Positions 17,730-26,717 of a DNA stretch of 43,897 bases are shown here, one piece after another. The notes under the pieces are model-generated. The model was not told the DNA's origin. It was given only the letters and a program-made list of their open reading frames with translations, and did no database searches. The translations under genes and the position numbers were made by a program. Every line of letters begins with the position of its first letter. Positions within the stretch are counted from its first letter, which is position 1. This stretch comes from Bacillota bacterium (GTDB lineage Bacteria; Bacillota; SHA-98; UBA4971): positions 1 to 43,897 of the forward strand of contig JAAYRV010000254.1 in NCBI GenBank assembly GCA_012518595.1, in the 5' to 3' direction.

Positions 17730-20561
17730 GTGAGTAAAGACTTCATAGTGGTTAGGGGTGCCAGACAGCACAACCTGAAAAACATAAGTGTCAAGATACC
17801 CAGAGACAAGCTTGTAGTCATCACCGGGATTAGCGGTTCCGGGAAATCGTCCTTGGCATTCGACACAATCTATGCTGAAGGCCAGAGGCGTTATGTGGAA
17901 TCTCTATCAGCTTATGCCCGGCAATTCCTTGGTCAAATGGACAAGCCGGACGTGGACTACATTGAAGGTCTTTCCCCTGCTATAGCCATTGATCAGAAGA
18001 GCGGGAGCAGAAATCCCAGATCTACGGTAGGGACGGTAACGGAAATATACGACTACTTAAGGCTGCTATTTGCAAGAATAGGCAAACCTCATTGCCCAAA
18101 ATGCGGATTGCCCATTACTCAGCAGACAGTGGAGCAAGTTGTAGATCAAGTAATGGCCCTTGATGAAGGTACAAGGGTTCAGGTGCTGGCCCCTGTCATT
18201 CGAGGCAAGAAAGGCGAGCATAAGAAAGTCCTTGAGGATATCAGAAAAGACGGATTTGTCAGGGTCAGGGTCAATGGCGAGGTTCGTCGGGTTGATGAAG
18301 ATATATCCTTAGACAGGTACAAAATTCACACTGTCGAGATAGTCGTTGATCGTCTGGTAATCCGCGAAGGAATAGAACAACGTTTGGCTGACTCAATAGA
18401 GCTGGCTATGAGGCAGAGCGGCGGGATTACCGTAATCAACGTGCTGGACAAGGAAGACCTGGTCTTCAGCGAGAAGTTTGCTTGCGTCGAATGTGGAATC
18501 AGTTTTGAGGAACTTACTCCGAGGATGTTTTCTTTTAACAGTCCGTACGGCGCATGTCCCGAATGTGCCGGACTGGGAACAAAAGAGGAGATTGACCCTG
18601 AGCTTATCCTGGATGCTAACAGAAGTATTGTTGAAGGCGCACTTGTGCCTTGGCGAAGATCCTTTGAAGGGACACGAAGTGATTTCTTTGCAAACAGAGT
18701 CATGACAGTATGTAAGCGCTTTGGAATTGATCCAACCGTGCCCGTAAATAGACTGTCCTCGGAGCATCAGAGAATATTGCTTTACGGCGCAGGAAAAGAA
18801 AGATTCAGATTCAAATACCATGATTTCTCCGGCAATGTTGTATCACGGGAGACTAGATACGAAGGAGTAGTGCCGTATCTGGAGCGCAGGTACAGAGAGG
18901 TTCGCTCACAAGGAGTACGCAAGGAAGTCGAAGATTTCATAACAGCAAGGACTTGTCCTGCATGCGGCGGTGCAAGACTTAGGCCGGAAAGCCTTGCAGT
19001 AACGATCGGAGGCAAGTCAATAATGGAGGTCACAGCCCTGTCATGCCAAGATGCTTGCAATTTCTTCGAAAACCTGGAACTGACTGATCGAGAACGCCTC
19101 ATTGCCGGACAGGTTCTAAAAGAAATACGGGAGCGTTTGGGGTTCTTGGTCAACGTAGGACTGGATTACCTTACTCTTGACAGGCCTGCCGGTACTCTGG
19201 CAGGAGGAGAAGCGCAACGTATACGTCTGGCCACTCAGATCGGATCCAGTCTCGTCGGAGTTCTCTATATACTCGATGAACCCAGTATAGGACTTCACCA
19301 ACGCGATAACAAGCGCCTAATAAGCACCTTGAAGAGCCTGCGTGATTTAGGTAATACCGTTATTGTGGTCGAGCATGATGAAGAGACTATCAGATCCGCG
19401 GATCATATCATTGACGTGGGGCCCGGCGCAGGCGCTGAAGGCGGACACGTAGTGGCGGAAGGAACCATTGATGAGATAGTCTCCTGTGAAGACTCATTAA
19501 CCGGGGTTTACCTTTGCGGAAAAGAGAAGATTCCTGTTCCGCTTAATCGTCGCTCCCCCAACGGAAAATCCCTGTTGATTAAAGGGGCAAAAGAACATAA
19601 TCTCAAGGGAATCGATGTAGAGATTCCCCTTGGGATATTCTTATGTGTAACCGGTGTTTCGGGTTCCGGGAAAAGCACGCTGATAAATGAGATCCTATAC
19701 AAGAGGCTTTCACATGATTTGAACAGGGCATCTGTAAAGCCCGGGGCTCACGACGGAATCCTCGGGCTTGAACACGTGGATCGTGTTATCAATGTGGATC
19801 AATCACCTATCGGGAGGACTCCGAGGTCTAATCCTGCCACATACACCGGCACTTTTGATATCATTAGGCAAACCTTTGCCCTGACCCCGGAAGCCAGGGC
19901 TCGCGGGTACCGTCCCGGGAGGTTCAGCTTTAATGTAAAGGGCGGCAGGTGCGAAGCTTGCCGCGGTGACGGAATCATTAAGATCGAGATGCATTTCCTT
20001 CCTGATGTCTATGTGCCTTGTGAGGTGTGCAGAGGGAAACGATATAACAGGGAAACGTTGGAGATCAAGTACAAAGGAAAGACTATAGCGGACGTATTGG
20101 ACATGAGAGTGGACGAAGCCCTTGAATTCTTTTGGAATATTCCTCGTATCAAGCGCAGGCTGGAGACACTGTATGATGTAGGGCTGGGTTATATAAAGCT
20201 AGGACAGCCTGCTACAACCCTATCCGGCGGCGAAGCGCAGAGAGTCAAGCTTGCTACGGAGCTCAGCCGGCGCAGCAATGGCAGAACCCTTTATATACTG
20301 GACGAACCCACAACCGGGCTCCATTTCGCTGATATTCACAGGTTGCTTGATGTTCTGGGCCGCCTTGTGGACGAAGGCGACACTGTCATTGTCATTGAGC
20401 ACAACCTCGACGTGATAAAGACTGCTGATTACATTATTGACCTGGGTCCTGAAGGCGGAGAAAGAGGCGGGGAAGTTGTGGCATGCGGAACTCCTGAAGA
20501 AGTCGCAGGAGCAGAAACGTCCTACACAGGACATTTTCTCAAGAAGGTGCTTTATGGATGA
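17730..20561 (+). CDS. uvrA: Excinuclease ABC subunit A
   Basis: UvrA is the dimeric ABC-type ATPase that scans DNA for bulky lesions and loads UvrB. The 943-residue protein has two ABC modules: first Walker [15 protein letters not shown], signature [16 protein letters not shown] and Walker [16 protein letters not shown]; second Walker [15 protein letters not shown], signature [16 protein letters not shown] and Walker [16 protein letters not shown]. Three cysteine clusters (CPKCG with CVECG and CPECAG, CPACGG, and CEACRG with CEVCRG) fit its zinc modules. I start at GTG 17730 ([18 protein letters not shown]), 4-5 nt after GGAGGAGA; upstream codons would overlap uvrB and are not UvrA-like. The stop overlaps the uvrC start by 4 nt. 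Confidence 0.98.
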   Translation: MSKDFIVVRGARQHNLKNISVKIPRDKLVVITGISGSGKSSLAFDTIYAEGQRRYVESLSAYARQFLGQMDKPDVDYIEGLSPAIAIDQKSGSRNPRSTVGTVTEIYDYLRLLFARIGKPHCPKCGLPITQQTVEQVVDQVMALDEGTRVQVLAPVIRGKKGEHKKVLEDIRKDGFVRVRVNGEVRRVDEDISLDRYKIHTVEIVVDRLVIREGIEQRLADSIELAMRQSGGITVINVLDKEDLVFSEKFACVECGISFEELTPRMFSFNSPYGACPECAGLGTKEEIDPELILDANRSIVEGALVPWRRSFEGTRSDFFANRVMTVCKRFGIDPTVPVNRLSSEHQRILLYGAGKERFRFKYHDFSGNVVSRETRYEGVVPYLERRYREVRSQGVRKEVEDFITARTCPACGGARLRPESLAVTIGGKSIMEVTALSCQDACNFFENLELTDRERLIAGQVLKEIRERLGFLVNVGLDYLTLDRPAGTLAGGEAQRIRLATQIGSSLVGVLYILDEPSIGLHQRDNKRLISTLKSLRDLGNTVIVVEHDEETIRSADHIIDVGPGAGAEGGHVVAEGTIDEIVSCEDSLTGVYLCGKEKIPVPLNRRSPNGKSLLIKGAKEHNLKGIDVEIPLGIFLCVTGVSGSGKSTLINEILYKRLSHDLNRASVKPGAHDGILGLEHVDRVINVDQSPIGRTPRSNPATYTGTFDIIRQTFALTPEARARGYRPGRFSFNVKGGRCEACRGDGIIKIEMHFLPDVYVPCEVCRGKRYNRETLEIKYKGKTIADVLDMRVDEALEFFWNIPRIKRRLETLYDVGLGYIKLGQPATTLSGGEAQRVKLATELSRRSNGRTLYILDEPTTGLHFADIHRLLDVLGRLVDEGDTVIVIEHNLDVIKTADYIIDLGPEGGERGGEVVACGTPEEVAGAETSYTGHFLKKVLYG

Positions 20562-22420
20562 GCCTTGATTTGAAAGCCAGCCTGACGGAAAGAGTAAAAG
20601 ACCTCCCTGACAGGCCAGGAGTCTACGTAATGAAAGATTCCTCCGGTCAGGTAATATATGTGGGAAAGGCTTCATCCCTCCGAAACAGGGTTCGTTCTTA
20701 CTTTCAGTCGCCTGCGGGACTGCCTAAGCGGACTCAGATACTTGTGGATCGTATCTGTGATTTTGAGTACATTGTCACTGATTCTGAGGTCGAAGCGTTA
20801 ATCCTTGAGAACAATCTGATAAAGAAACACCGTCCTTGGTTCAACGTGCAATTGAGGGATGACAAGACCTATCCCTTCATCAAGATTACGTTGGAAGATG
20901 AGTTCCCCAGGGTTGTCGTGACCAGAAGGGTTGAGCAAGACGGCAGCCGTTACTTTGGGCCGTATGCCGATGCAGGCGCAATGCGTGATACACTTCGTTT
21001 CTTAAGAGGTTCATTCCCTATACGGAGCTGCTCGAAGAAAATAAGTGAAGATCAGCCGCAAGAGGCGCGCCCATGCCTCAATTACCACATAAAGAAGTGC
21101 CTTTCTCCGTGCACAGGAAGGATATCTAAGGAAGCATACATGGAGCTGGTAAACCAGATCATTCTTTGTCTCGAGGGCCGTCATGATCAGGTAGTGCGTG
21201 CGATGAAAAGAGAGATGCAAGCAGCCTCAGACTCACTTGATTTTGAGCGGGCAGCATGTATTCGGGATGCTATCCGAGCTATCGAACGTGTGACTGAACG
21301 GCAGAAGATAGTCCTTGACTCAGGCAGCGATATTGATGTAGTCGGCTACTTTCGGGAAGAGGCAGATGCATGTGTCCAGGTATTCTTTGTTCGTTCCGGG
21401 AAACTCATGGGACGCGAACGCTTTTTCATAACTAATATCCATGATGTCCCTGACACAGAGATCCTTACTGCTTTTGTTAAGCAGTACTACTATGAGGCTA
21501 CTTTCATTCCGGATGAGGTATTGCTTTCTTTTAAGCCGGATGACAAAGAAGCGATCAGTATGTGGTTGAGGGAGAAAAAAGGTCGTAAAGTCAGTATTCG
21601 TGTTCCGCAGAGAGGCGATAAAAAGCATCTTCACAGTATGGCAACGGATAATGCAAAACTCAGTTTAGAGGAAGCAAGAACACGTGCCATGCAAGAGGCA
21701 GTGCTGAAAGACGCTGCATTGCTTGAGCTTAAGGAAGCGTTGGACCTTCCCGGACTCCCAAGGAGAATCGAAGCCTTTGACATATCAACCATCCAGGGGA
21801 CTGACGCTGTCGGCAGTATGGTAGTATTTGAACGAGGACGGCCTGACAAGTCGTCGTACCGGCGCTTCAAAATTAGGACAGTGGAAGGTCAAGACGATTA
21901 TGCCATGATGCATGAGATCATTTCCAGGCGCTACAGGAGGCTTCTAAAGCAGGATCAGAAAGAGAAGCAGTTGCCAGATTTGATTATTATTGACGGGGGC
22001 AAGGGCCAGCTCAATGCCGGACTTAAAGCCCTTTCCCAACTGGGCGCCGGAGATATTCCGGTTATCAGTCTTGCAGAATCCCACGAGCTGGTATTCATTG
22101 AAGGTCAAGACCAACCCATTGCTCTGCCCAAGGATTCAAAAGCCCTCCTCCTTCTCAGGCATATTCGTGATGAGGCGCATAGATTCGCTGTTTCATACCA
22201 TAGGAAGCTGAGGACGAAAAGATCTACACTGTCAGCCCTTGAAGAAATCCCCGGTATCGGCAAGAAACGACTTCACGCTCTTCTCACGACGTTTGGATCA
22301 GTGAAAGGTATACGCGAGGCAAGCACAGACGAAATTGCGAGTGTTCCGGGAATAAATCATAAACTGGCGGAACGGCTGAAAGAGGCCCTGACACCCGACA
22401 GAGACGCTACGCCTTTCTAG
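20558..22420 (+). CDS. uvrC: Excinuclease ABC subunit C
   Basis: UvrC makes the two incisions flanking a lesion marked by UvrB. The 620 residues contain the N-terminal GIY-YIG nuclease domain ([19 protein letters not shown], about 20-95) for the 3' cut, a cysteine cluster ([13 protein letters not shown], about 170-190), a UVR UvrB-binding helix (about 195-235), the RNase H-like nuclease ([20 protein letters not shown] and [14 protein letters not shown]) for the 5' cut, and C-terminal helix-hairpin-helix motifs ([16 protein letters not shown]). It overlaps uvrA by ATGA. All three uvrABC genes adjoining is uncommon compared with the usual uvrB-uvrA pair and distant uvrC. Confidence 0.98.
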   Translation: MSLDLKASLTERVKDLPDRPGVYVMKDSSGQVIYVGKASSLRNRVRSYFQSPAGLPKRTQILVDRICDFEYIVTDSEVEALILENNLIKKHRPWFNVQLRDDKTYPFIKITLEDEFPRVVVTRRVEQDGSRYFGPYADAGAMRDTLRFLRGSFPIRSCSKKISEDQPQEARPCLNYHIKKCLSPCTGRISKEAYMELVNQIILCLEGRHDQVVRAMKREMQAASDSLDFERAACIRDAIRAIERVTERQKIVLDSGSDIDVVGYFREEADACVQVFFVRSGKLMGRERFFITNIHDVPDTEILTAFVKQYYYEATFIPDEVLLSFKPDDKEAISMWLREKKGRKVSIRVPQRGDKKHLHSMATDNAKLSLEEARTRAMQEAVLKDAALLELKEALDLPGLPRRIEAFDISTIQGTDAVGSMVVFERGRPDKSSYRRFKIRTVEGQDDYAMMHEIISRRYRRLLKQDQKEKQLPDLIIIDGGKGQLNAGLKALSQLGAGDIPVISLAESHELVFIEGQDQPIALPKDSKALLLLRHIRDEAHRFAVSYHRKLRTKRSTLSALEEIPGIGKKRLHALLTTFGSVKGIREASTDEIASVPGINHKLAERLKEALTPDRDATPF

Positions 22421-22679
22421 GCCATAGAGGACCTGCTTCTATACTCCAGTTGAGTGCCTCGGCCATTCACAAAGTCTTGTACATCCCATGCAACGTACTT
22501 CCGTGGTTGAATTCCGTTTCTTGACTAGAGAGAAAAAACGTGAGAATGAAAAGTAGTGCATGTCTTGCTTTACAGTCACGCATCCCGATCTCAACGGCAG
22601 TACCATTCAGACATTACCGTGAAAACTGCTTATCAAAAACGAGGATCAAGTCTTCTGGGAAAAGGGGGTAGATGATGCT
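22421..22679 (+). other. Non-coding spacer between uvrC and the PfkB kinase gene
   Basis: About 260 nt. I see no gene, strong hairpin or good promoter. A TTGACT at 22521 has no fitting -10 element at the right distance. The only clear signal is the AAAAGGGGG ribosome binding site just before the kinase start. Confidence 0.5.
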
Positions 22680-23762
22680 TTGGCTAGAATTGACGTAGTC
22701 ACGATGGGAGAACTCCTAATAGACTTCGTATCAAGCACAGCTGGCATTTCGATTAGGAACTCGCACGAATTCATAAAGGCCGCCGGGGGCGCACCAGCCA
22801 ACGTTGCAGTGGGAGTCAGGCGGTTCGATCGTTCATCCGCCTTTATTGGAAAAGTCGGCAACGATGAGTTCGGCAGTTTTCTCGTGGATATGCTTACCAG
22901 GGAGGGCGTTGATACGCGTGGCATTCGCTATGAAAATCAAGCCAGAACCGCGTTGGCTTTTGTTTCTCTTGGTGAAAAAGGAGAGAGGGAGTTCATGTTC
23001 TATAGGCATCCAAGCGCAGATATGCTACTCGACCCAGGCGAGGTCGATCTAAGCATTATTGCTCAATCTCGCGTTTTTCATCACGGATCGATATCACTCA
23101 TTAATGAACCTGTTCGATCCGCCACTCGAGCCGCAATAACAGCTGCCAGGGATGCGGGGGCACTCGTTAGCTATGATCCTAATCTGAGATTATCTCTTTG
23201 GAAGAGTCCTCACGAAGCACGCAAAGTTATCCTATCAGCGTTTCATACTGCCGATCTCATAAAACTCAGCCATGATGAGATGAGCTTTCTTACCGGTGCA
23301 GCTACGGTTGACGAAGGTAAAAGTAGGCTCCGGTCTATTGCTGAGGACCATTGCCTAATCATTGTGACCAGAGGTAAGCAAGGGTGCACGTTTGTTAGGG
23401 GTGAGACTTGTTTTGACGTCCCTGGGTTTAATGTTCGTGTTGTTGATACCACCGGAGCAGGTGATGCGTTTATTGCAGGGCTTCTCGTCGGGCTCATTAC
23501 CAAGTGGGAGATTTTGATGCCTTCGGTTTGCCTTCGTCAAGCTGTGAGGGAGTTGGAAGAGAAAGACTGGCGAGATATTTTGTTGCTTGCCAACGCTACG
23601 GGAGCACTATGTACACGAAAGAAAGGTGCGATACCGGCACTACCAACACGTGATGAGACACTGGAGTTTCTTCGGGAGCACGGGTCAACGAGTAAAGCCG
23701 ATGCTTTTGGATGTGTATGTCAATGTCACCATTCTGAGTTTCTCTCCAGTCCTCGAAGCTAA
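22680..23762 (+). CDS. PfkB family carbohydrate kinase (fructokinase-like)
   Basis: This is a cytosolic ribokinase-fold sugar kinase that phosphorylates a sugar with ATP; fructose is the best guess. The N-terminal GELLIDFV, the substrate-side AAGGAPANVAVGVRRF, KVGNDEFG and YRHPSADMLL, and the catalytic DTTGAGDAFIAGLL (Asp base plus anion hole) are intact and resemble fructokinases. The family usually ends near 320 residues; this one runs to 360, with an odd tail (about 335-360) containing CVCQCHH that may be read-through into spacer DNA. The TTG start is about 11 nt after a GGGGG. It is flanked on both sides by 260-310 nt of non-coding DNA and has no sugar transport or catabolic neighbours. 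Confidence 0.9.
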   Translation: MARIDVVTMGELLIDFVSSTAGISIRNSHEFIKAAGGAPANVAVGVRRFDRSSAFIGKVGNDEFGSFLVDMLTREGVDTRGIRYENQARTALAFVSLGEKGEREFMFYRHPSADMLLDPGEVDLSIIAQSRVFHHGSISLINEPVRSATRAAITAARDAGALVSYDPNLRLSLWKSPHEARKVILSAFHTADLIKLSHDEMSFLTGAATVDEGKSRLRSIAEDHCLIIVTRGKQGCTFVRGETCFDVPGFNVRVVDTTGAGDAFIAGLLVGLITKWEILMPSVCLRQAVRELEEKDWRDILLLANATGALCTRKKGAIPALPTRDETLEFLREHGSTSKADAFGCVCQCHHSEFLSSPRS

Positions 23763-23984
23763 GACAGGCTGCACCCAGGCTATGCAGAATGCGAAGTGCA
23801 CTCCCGCGGGGCGAGGAGAGTGGGATTACGTTCTCTCGCATTGCTTACGGGTACCGCTATTAGAGATGTGTTACGGGTAACCTTACCACCAGCGACAGTC
23901 TCCATGAAAACAACAGGATGCACGAGAGCGAAAGGAAATTGGGCAAATTGGTTAGGACTAATGAGAAAATTACATCAAGATCTA

Positions 23985-24013
23985 TTGACATTCATTTGCT
24001 TGGGTTTTATAAT
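23985..24013 (+). promoter_or_regulatory. Perfect consensus sigma-A promoter for the DUF2089 operon
   Basis: TTGACA (23985-23990) and TATAAT (24008-24013) match the -35 and -10 consensus at all 12 positions with the ideal 17-nt spacer. Transcription should start near 24020, about 50 nt before the DUF2089 ATG. It is the best promoter in the window. So strong a promoter before a regulator-like gene suggests it is normally repressed. Confidence 0.9.
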
Positions 24014-24018
24014 GTCAA
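23985..24018. promoter_or_regulatory. Inverted repeat embracing the promoter (candidate operator)
   Basis: TTGACAT at 23985-23991 is repeated inverted as ATGTCAA at 24012-24018, 20 nt between arms. One arm is the -35 box itself and the other covers the end of the -10 box, so a dimer bound here would exclude RNA polymerase. Seven-base arms could occur by chance, but the placement is suggestive. Confidence 0.45.
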
Positions 24019-24025
24019 TACAGGG

Positions 24026-24040
24026 ATTAATAATATTAAT
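24026..24040. promoter_or_regulatory. 15-bp AT-rich palindrome at the start of the DUF2089 leader
   Basis: ATTAATA-A-TATTAAT is a perfect palindrome around a central A. It lies just after the predicted transcription start. It is a candidate operator for the HTH-containing DUF2089 protein encoded next. AT-rich palindromes are less specific, so confidence is moderate. Confidence 0.45.
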
Positions 24041-24072
24041 ATAGATATCAAGAAGTTAAAGGGGGCAGCAAT

Positions 24073-24456
24073 ATGAAGCGCAGGGCTCTTGGCAGATGTC
24101 CTGTCTGCGGAGAATCGCTTGAAGTCACGAAACTTTCTTGCTCCAGGTGCGATACTTCTATCAGCGGACACTTTGAAACATGCAAGTTCTGTCAGATGAC
24201 TGATGAGCAAAGAAATTTTGTGGCGACGTTCATCAGATGTCGCGGGAATATAAAAGAAGTTGAGAGAGAACTCGGGATCTCTTACCCTACAGTCCGAGGG
24301 CGTCTTGATACAGTAATCCAGGCGCTTGGTTTCCCGATAGAAAGTGATAAGGAAGATGAGGCGGAAGCTGCTGCCAGGCGCAAGGAAATCCTGGATTCCC
24401 TTGCTACGGGAGAGCTTGGCGCCGAGGAAGCCGTGAAGCTTCTGAAACAGAAGTGA
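24073..24456 (+). CDS. DUF2089 family zinc-ribbon/HTH protein (probable regulator)
   Basis: The 127-residue protein starts with a cysteine-rich ribbon (CPVC at 9-12, CSRC at 23-26, CKFC at 37-40), consistent with zinc binding. A helix-turn-helix-like part follows (about 48-85: FIRCRGNIKEVERELGISYPTVRGRLDTVI), then an acidic linker and a C-terminal helical module (ILDSLATGELGAEEAVKLL). This matches DUF2089, found beside DUF4097 genes in many Bacillota. The same C-terminal module occurs at the N-terminus of the next two proteins. It heads the operon directly behind the consensus promoter and palindromes, so it is probably an autoregulated transcription factor; that is inference. AAAGGGGG precedes the ATG. 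Confidence 0.85.
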   Translation: MKRRALGRCPVCGESLEVTKLSCSRCDTSISGHFETCKFCQMTDEQRNFVATFIRCRGNIKEVERELGISYPTVRGRLDTVIQALGFPIESDKEDEAEAAARRKEILDSLATGELGAEEAVKLLKQK

Positions 24457-24486
24457 GTGGACATAGATTGCTAGGAGGGGCGCATT

Positions 24487-25740
24487 ATGCGTGAAGAAGT
24501 CATGATGATCCTGAAGATGCTTGAAGAAGGCAAAATCACTTCAGAGCAGGCTTCGTCGTTGATTGAGGCTATTGATGATGCTGTGGGATTCCGCGCTTCC
24601 GGAGAATCCTTCGAGACTCCCGAGGGTGACGGTGAGAAATCTGAGGAATCAAAGCCAACGCCTTCTTCAAAAGGGCCTGGCATGACAGAAGTCAAAGGGC
24701 TTGTTGATAAGCTTTCAGGCCTTGTTGATGTAGTGGATAAAGAGGCCCTTGATAACTTGGCGGAGACGATCCGCGAGACTGTGGAGAGTGCGGTAAAGAG
24801 CACAGATCAAGTTATTGACCGTGTACAGCAGGAAGTAGATCGTAGACTGCGTGTTGAGTCTGATGACGAAGATGATTCACTGGCACGCTGGTCAAAAGCT
24901 ATTCTTGAGCCGTTCCAACGCATGTTTTCGCCTAGCATCAGGGTGGAGAAGGTTGTAGAGGGGGGTTTTAAGGGGGAAGCCGGCAAGAAGATTGACATAG
25001 CGCTCATCACGCGGAATGGAAGCATTGTGGTTGAGCCATGGGACGAATCCGGTTTCCGTGTCATTATGACAGCTAATGTGATCCCCGCTGTAGAAGGGCG
25101 GACAAATGATTATGAAGCAGCCAATGCTCTTGTAGAAGAATTCCTCAAATGCGGTGTGACTGATGATTCTCTCAAGATCAAGGCCGGTCATGAGAGGGCT
25201 CTGGCAGGCGCGTCTTTCGATGTGAAATTGCCGAGAGAGTTTCTCTACGACATGGATCTCAAGACGCAAAACGGCAGGGTGAGCCTGGGTGAGTTTGAGT
25301 GCAGAATGATTAAGGTAGAGACCTCAAACGGTCGTATAGAATTGGACAATACTCACGGTGTCATAACTGAGTTGGAAAGCTCTAACGGCAGAATTAATGT
25401 CAGTGGAATTACCCGGAGGCTCAGCGCAAGGACTTCAAACGGAGGGATAGCAGTTATACCCCGAAGGATAACCGGGGAGTCCGAATACGAGCTCAAGACC
25501 TCCAACGGAGCAATAGAAGTACAGCTTGCAGACGCTGACAGGGTAGGCTATCATATAGACGCCAAAACAAGCCGGGGGTGCATTGTGCTTGATCTTCCGG
25601 GCTTAGCCTATCTGGCAAGGGATGAAGGGACTGCACGGAGAGAATTGATTACTGAGACATCAGGGTTTTCTGAGAGCACTGACAGGTTGACAATTAAGGC
25701 GCGGACATCCAACGGCCAGGTGCGTATTGTGCATAGTTAA
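24487..25740 (+). CDS. DUF4097 (YvlB/LiaX-like) beta-solenoid protein
   Basis: The 417-residue protein begins with a short helical module (ILKMLEEGKITSEQASSLI) shared with its neighbours, has an acidic or low-complexity linker and a helical stretch (about 35-135), then a repetitive domain with recurring TSNG turns (TRNGSIVV, TQNGRVSL, TSNGRIEL, SSNGRINV, TSNGGIAV, TSNGAIEV and TSNGQVRIV), the hallmark of DUF4097 adhesin-like beta-solenoids. Relatives include B. subtilis YvlB and enterococcal LiaX, which report cell-envelope and antimicrobial peptide stress. There is no signal peptide or membrane segment, so its location is uncertain (LiaX also reaches the surface without a classic signal). 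AGGAGGGG precedes the ATG by 6-7 nt. Confidence 0.88.
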   Translation: MREEVMMILKMLEEGKITSEQASSLIEAIDDAVGFRASGESFETPEGDGEKSEESKPTPSSKGPGMTEVKGLVDKLSGLVDVVDKEALDNLAETIRETVESAVKSTDQVIDRVQQEVDRRLRVESDDEDDSLARWSKAILEPFQRMFSPSIRVEKVVEGGFKGEAGKKIDIALITRNGSIVVEPWDESGFRVIMTANVIPAVEGRTNDYEAANALVEEFLKCGVTDDSLKIKAGHERALAGASFDVKLPREFLYDMDLKTQNGRVSLGEFECRMIKVETSNGRIELDNTHGVITELESSNGRINVSGITRRLSARTSNGGIAVIPRRITGESEYELKTSNGAIEVQLADADRVGYHIDAKTSRGCIVLDLPGLAYLARDEGTARRELITETSGFSESTDRLTIKARTSNGQVRIVHS

Positions 25741-25794
25741 TATGTCCCGAAATGTCTCGAAGTTTCAAGTACATTAAATGGGAGGGAAATTCTG

Positions 25795-26172
25795 ATGTCA
25801 GAAGAGAAGAAGAAAGTCCTCGAGCTTGTTCAGGGCGGGAAGGTCTCAGTGGATGAAGGACTGGAGCTGTTGCAGGCTTTAGACAGTTCAAGCCACGAAG
25901 GCGCATCAGGTCCTGCGCGCGTTGGTGGCAGCCATGGAAGAATGCTACGGATACGCGTCTTCGATGCCGGAGACGATACGCGGGTCAACGTTAATATACC
26001 TCTTGCCCTAGCCAAAGTCGCAATGAAATTCATTCCAAAAGATGTGTCCAAGCAGCTTGAGAATGAGAATATTGACCTTGACGAGCTTTTGTCCAGTATT
26101 ACTGAAGTGAATTCAGGGAAAATCGTCGACGTAGACAGTGAGGACACAAAAGTAGAAATATATGTTGAGTAG
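25795..26172 (+). CDS. Small SHOCT-like domain protein of the YvlB/LiaX neighbourhood
   Basis: The 125-residue protein has the helical module VLELVQGGKVSVDEGLELL near its start, then a linker, a strand (MLRIRVFDAGDDTRVNVNIPLALAKVAMKFIP) and a C-terminal segment (IDLDELLSSI..GKIVDVDSEDTKVEIYVE). The 'I.I...D...V.VN.PL.LA' pattern is common in small proteins encoded next to DUF4097 genes. No catalytic motif and no membrane segment are visible. GGGAGGG precedes the ATG by about 8 nt. It probably binds its DUF4097 neighbour through the shared module. A terminator-like hairpin begins about 50 nt after its stop. Confidence 0.75.
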   Translation: MSEEKKKVLELVQGGKVSVDEGLELLQALDSSSHEGASGPARVGGSHGRMLRIRVFDAGDDTRVNVNIPLALAKVAMKFIPKDVSKQLENENIDLDELLSSITEVNSGKIVDVDSEDTKVEIYVE

Positions 26173-26599
26173 GGACGTGGTAGCATTGCTGACCGGGCTG
26201 ACACTTATGGGTGATTCGGTGACTCCGGCCGGGCCCAGGAGACGGACGAGACGGGCGCCCGGAGTCCCTTCGTTTTTCCTCTTGTTCACGTTGAAGTTGC
26301 CTGATATGCGATTTCGCGTTCCTATTTTGGTCCCGCTATTCGTGTTGGAAGACCTTTTGGAGTCAGCTGCCATTATCATTAGTGTCTTTGGCTTTTTGTT
26401 TCCTTCAGCAAGACGGAAAATACGACTGGACACAGAGCAATTCAAAAGCTCGTTCCGCTTTAGTGAAGAGTTGGATATGATAACAGCGTTGGATCTAGGA
26501 TCTGAACTGGTGAAGGAATTGCGGTCCTACGGAAGATTTACGTTATTGGAGGTATCAGAAGGGTCTCAAGGTATGAACCTTACTCTGCGTTTCATTTAG
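26162..26599 (+). CDS. Small hypothetical protein of the envelope-stress cluster (start uncertain)
   Basis: I do not recognise this family with confidence. The most protein-like part is from about 26306 (MRFRVPILVPLFVLEDLLESA, then a hydrophobic IIISVFGFLFP), followed by a polar helix and a C-terminal strand (LLEVSEGSQGMNLTLRFI). The arrangement 'strand with RVP..VPL, hydrophobic helix, FP, acidic helix, E/DV..V.L' echoes the second half of the preceding SHOCT-like protein, so it may be a diverged copy without the module. The ATG at 26162 has no ribosome binding site and the first 45 residues (proline- and arginine-rich) coincide with a strong GC hairpin, so translation may start later, at ATG 26306 or a TTG just before it. 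It may also depend on coupling to the upstream gene. Confidence 0.5.
   Translation: MLSRDVVALLTGLTLMGDSVTPAGPRRRTRRAPGVPSFFLLFTLKLPDMRFRVPILVPLFVLEDLLESAAIIISVFGFLFPSARRKIRLDTEQFKSSFRFSEELDMITALDLGSELVKELRSYGRFTLLEVSEGSQGMNLTLRFI
26221..26277 (+). terminator. Intrinsic terminator-like hairpin inside the operon
   Basis: GACTCCGG (26221-26228) pairs perfectly with CCGGAGTC (26259-26266); GCCC (233-236 of the same block) can pair with GGGC (253-256) to extend the stem. A T-rich stretch with five consecutive T follows (26273-26277). This looks like a rho-independent terminator after the SHOCT-like gene, allowing partial read-through to the downstream membrane-protein genes. The T tract begins 6 nt after the stem, which weakens the case. 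Confidence 0.55.
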
Positions 26600-26616
26600 G
26601 TTGACCGGTGGTAGGG

Positions 26617-26657
26617 ATTAACGAGGCGCCCCGCCTGCTAAGGGTGTCCTCGTTAAT
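26617..26657 (+). repeat. 10-bp perfect inverted repeat before the YvlD-like gene
   Basis: ATTAACGAGG (26617-26626) is matched by CCTCGTTAAT (26648-26657) with 21 nt between, and CCC/GGG inside can extend the stem. It starts 18 nt after the preceding stop and ends 60 nt before the next start. No T tract follows, only GTGTGTTG, so it may be an RNA processing or pausing element or a protein site rather than a standard terminator. Confidence 0.6.
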
Positions 26658-26717
26658 GTGTGTTGTAATGAGCTTCTTTATGTACGAGTAGACATGTTGA
26701 CGGAGAGGGTGATAGTA

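Larger units (their letters stand above)
23763..24072 (+). other. Intergenic region upstream of the DUF2089 operon
   Basis: No gene is visible in 310 nt. The left part has an imperfect hairpin (GCGAGGAGAG near 23812 pairing with TTCTCTCGC near 23831) without a T tract, and a 9-bp direct repeat TTACGGGTA at 23845 and 23871. The right part has a consensus promoter, a 7-bp inverted repeat and a 15-bp palindrome, described separately, then a leader of about 50 nt with AAAGGGGG before the DUF2089 start. Confidence 0.7.

Noticed and set aside
23845-23879. Iteron-like direct repeat TTACGGGTA
   Set aside because: Only two 9-bp copies occur, with no origin or plasmid features nearby; chance is a sufficient explanation.
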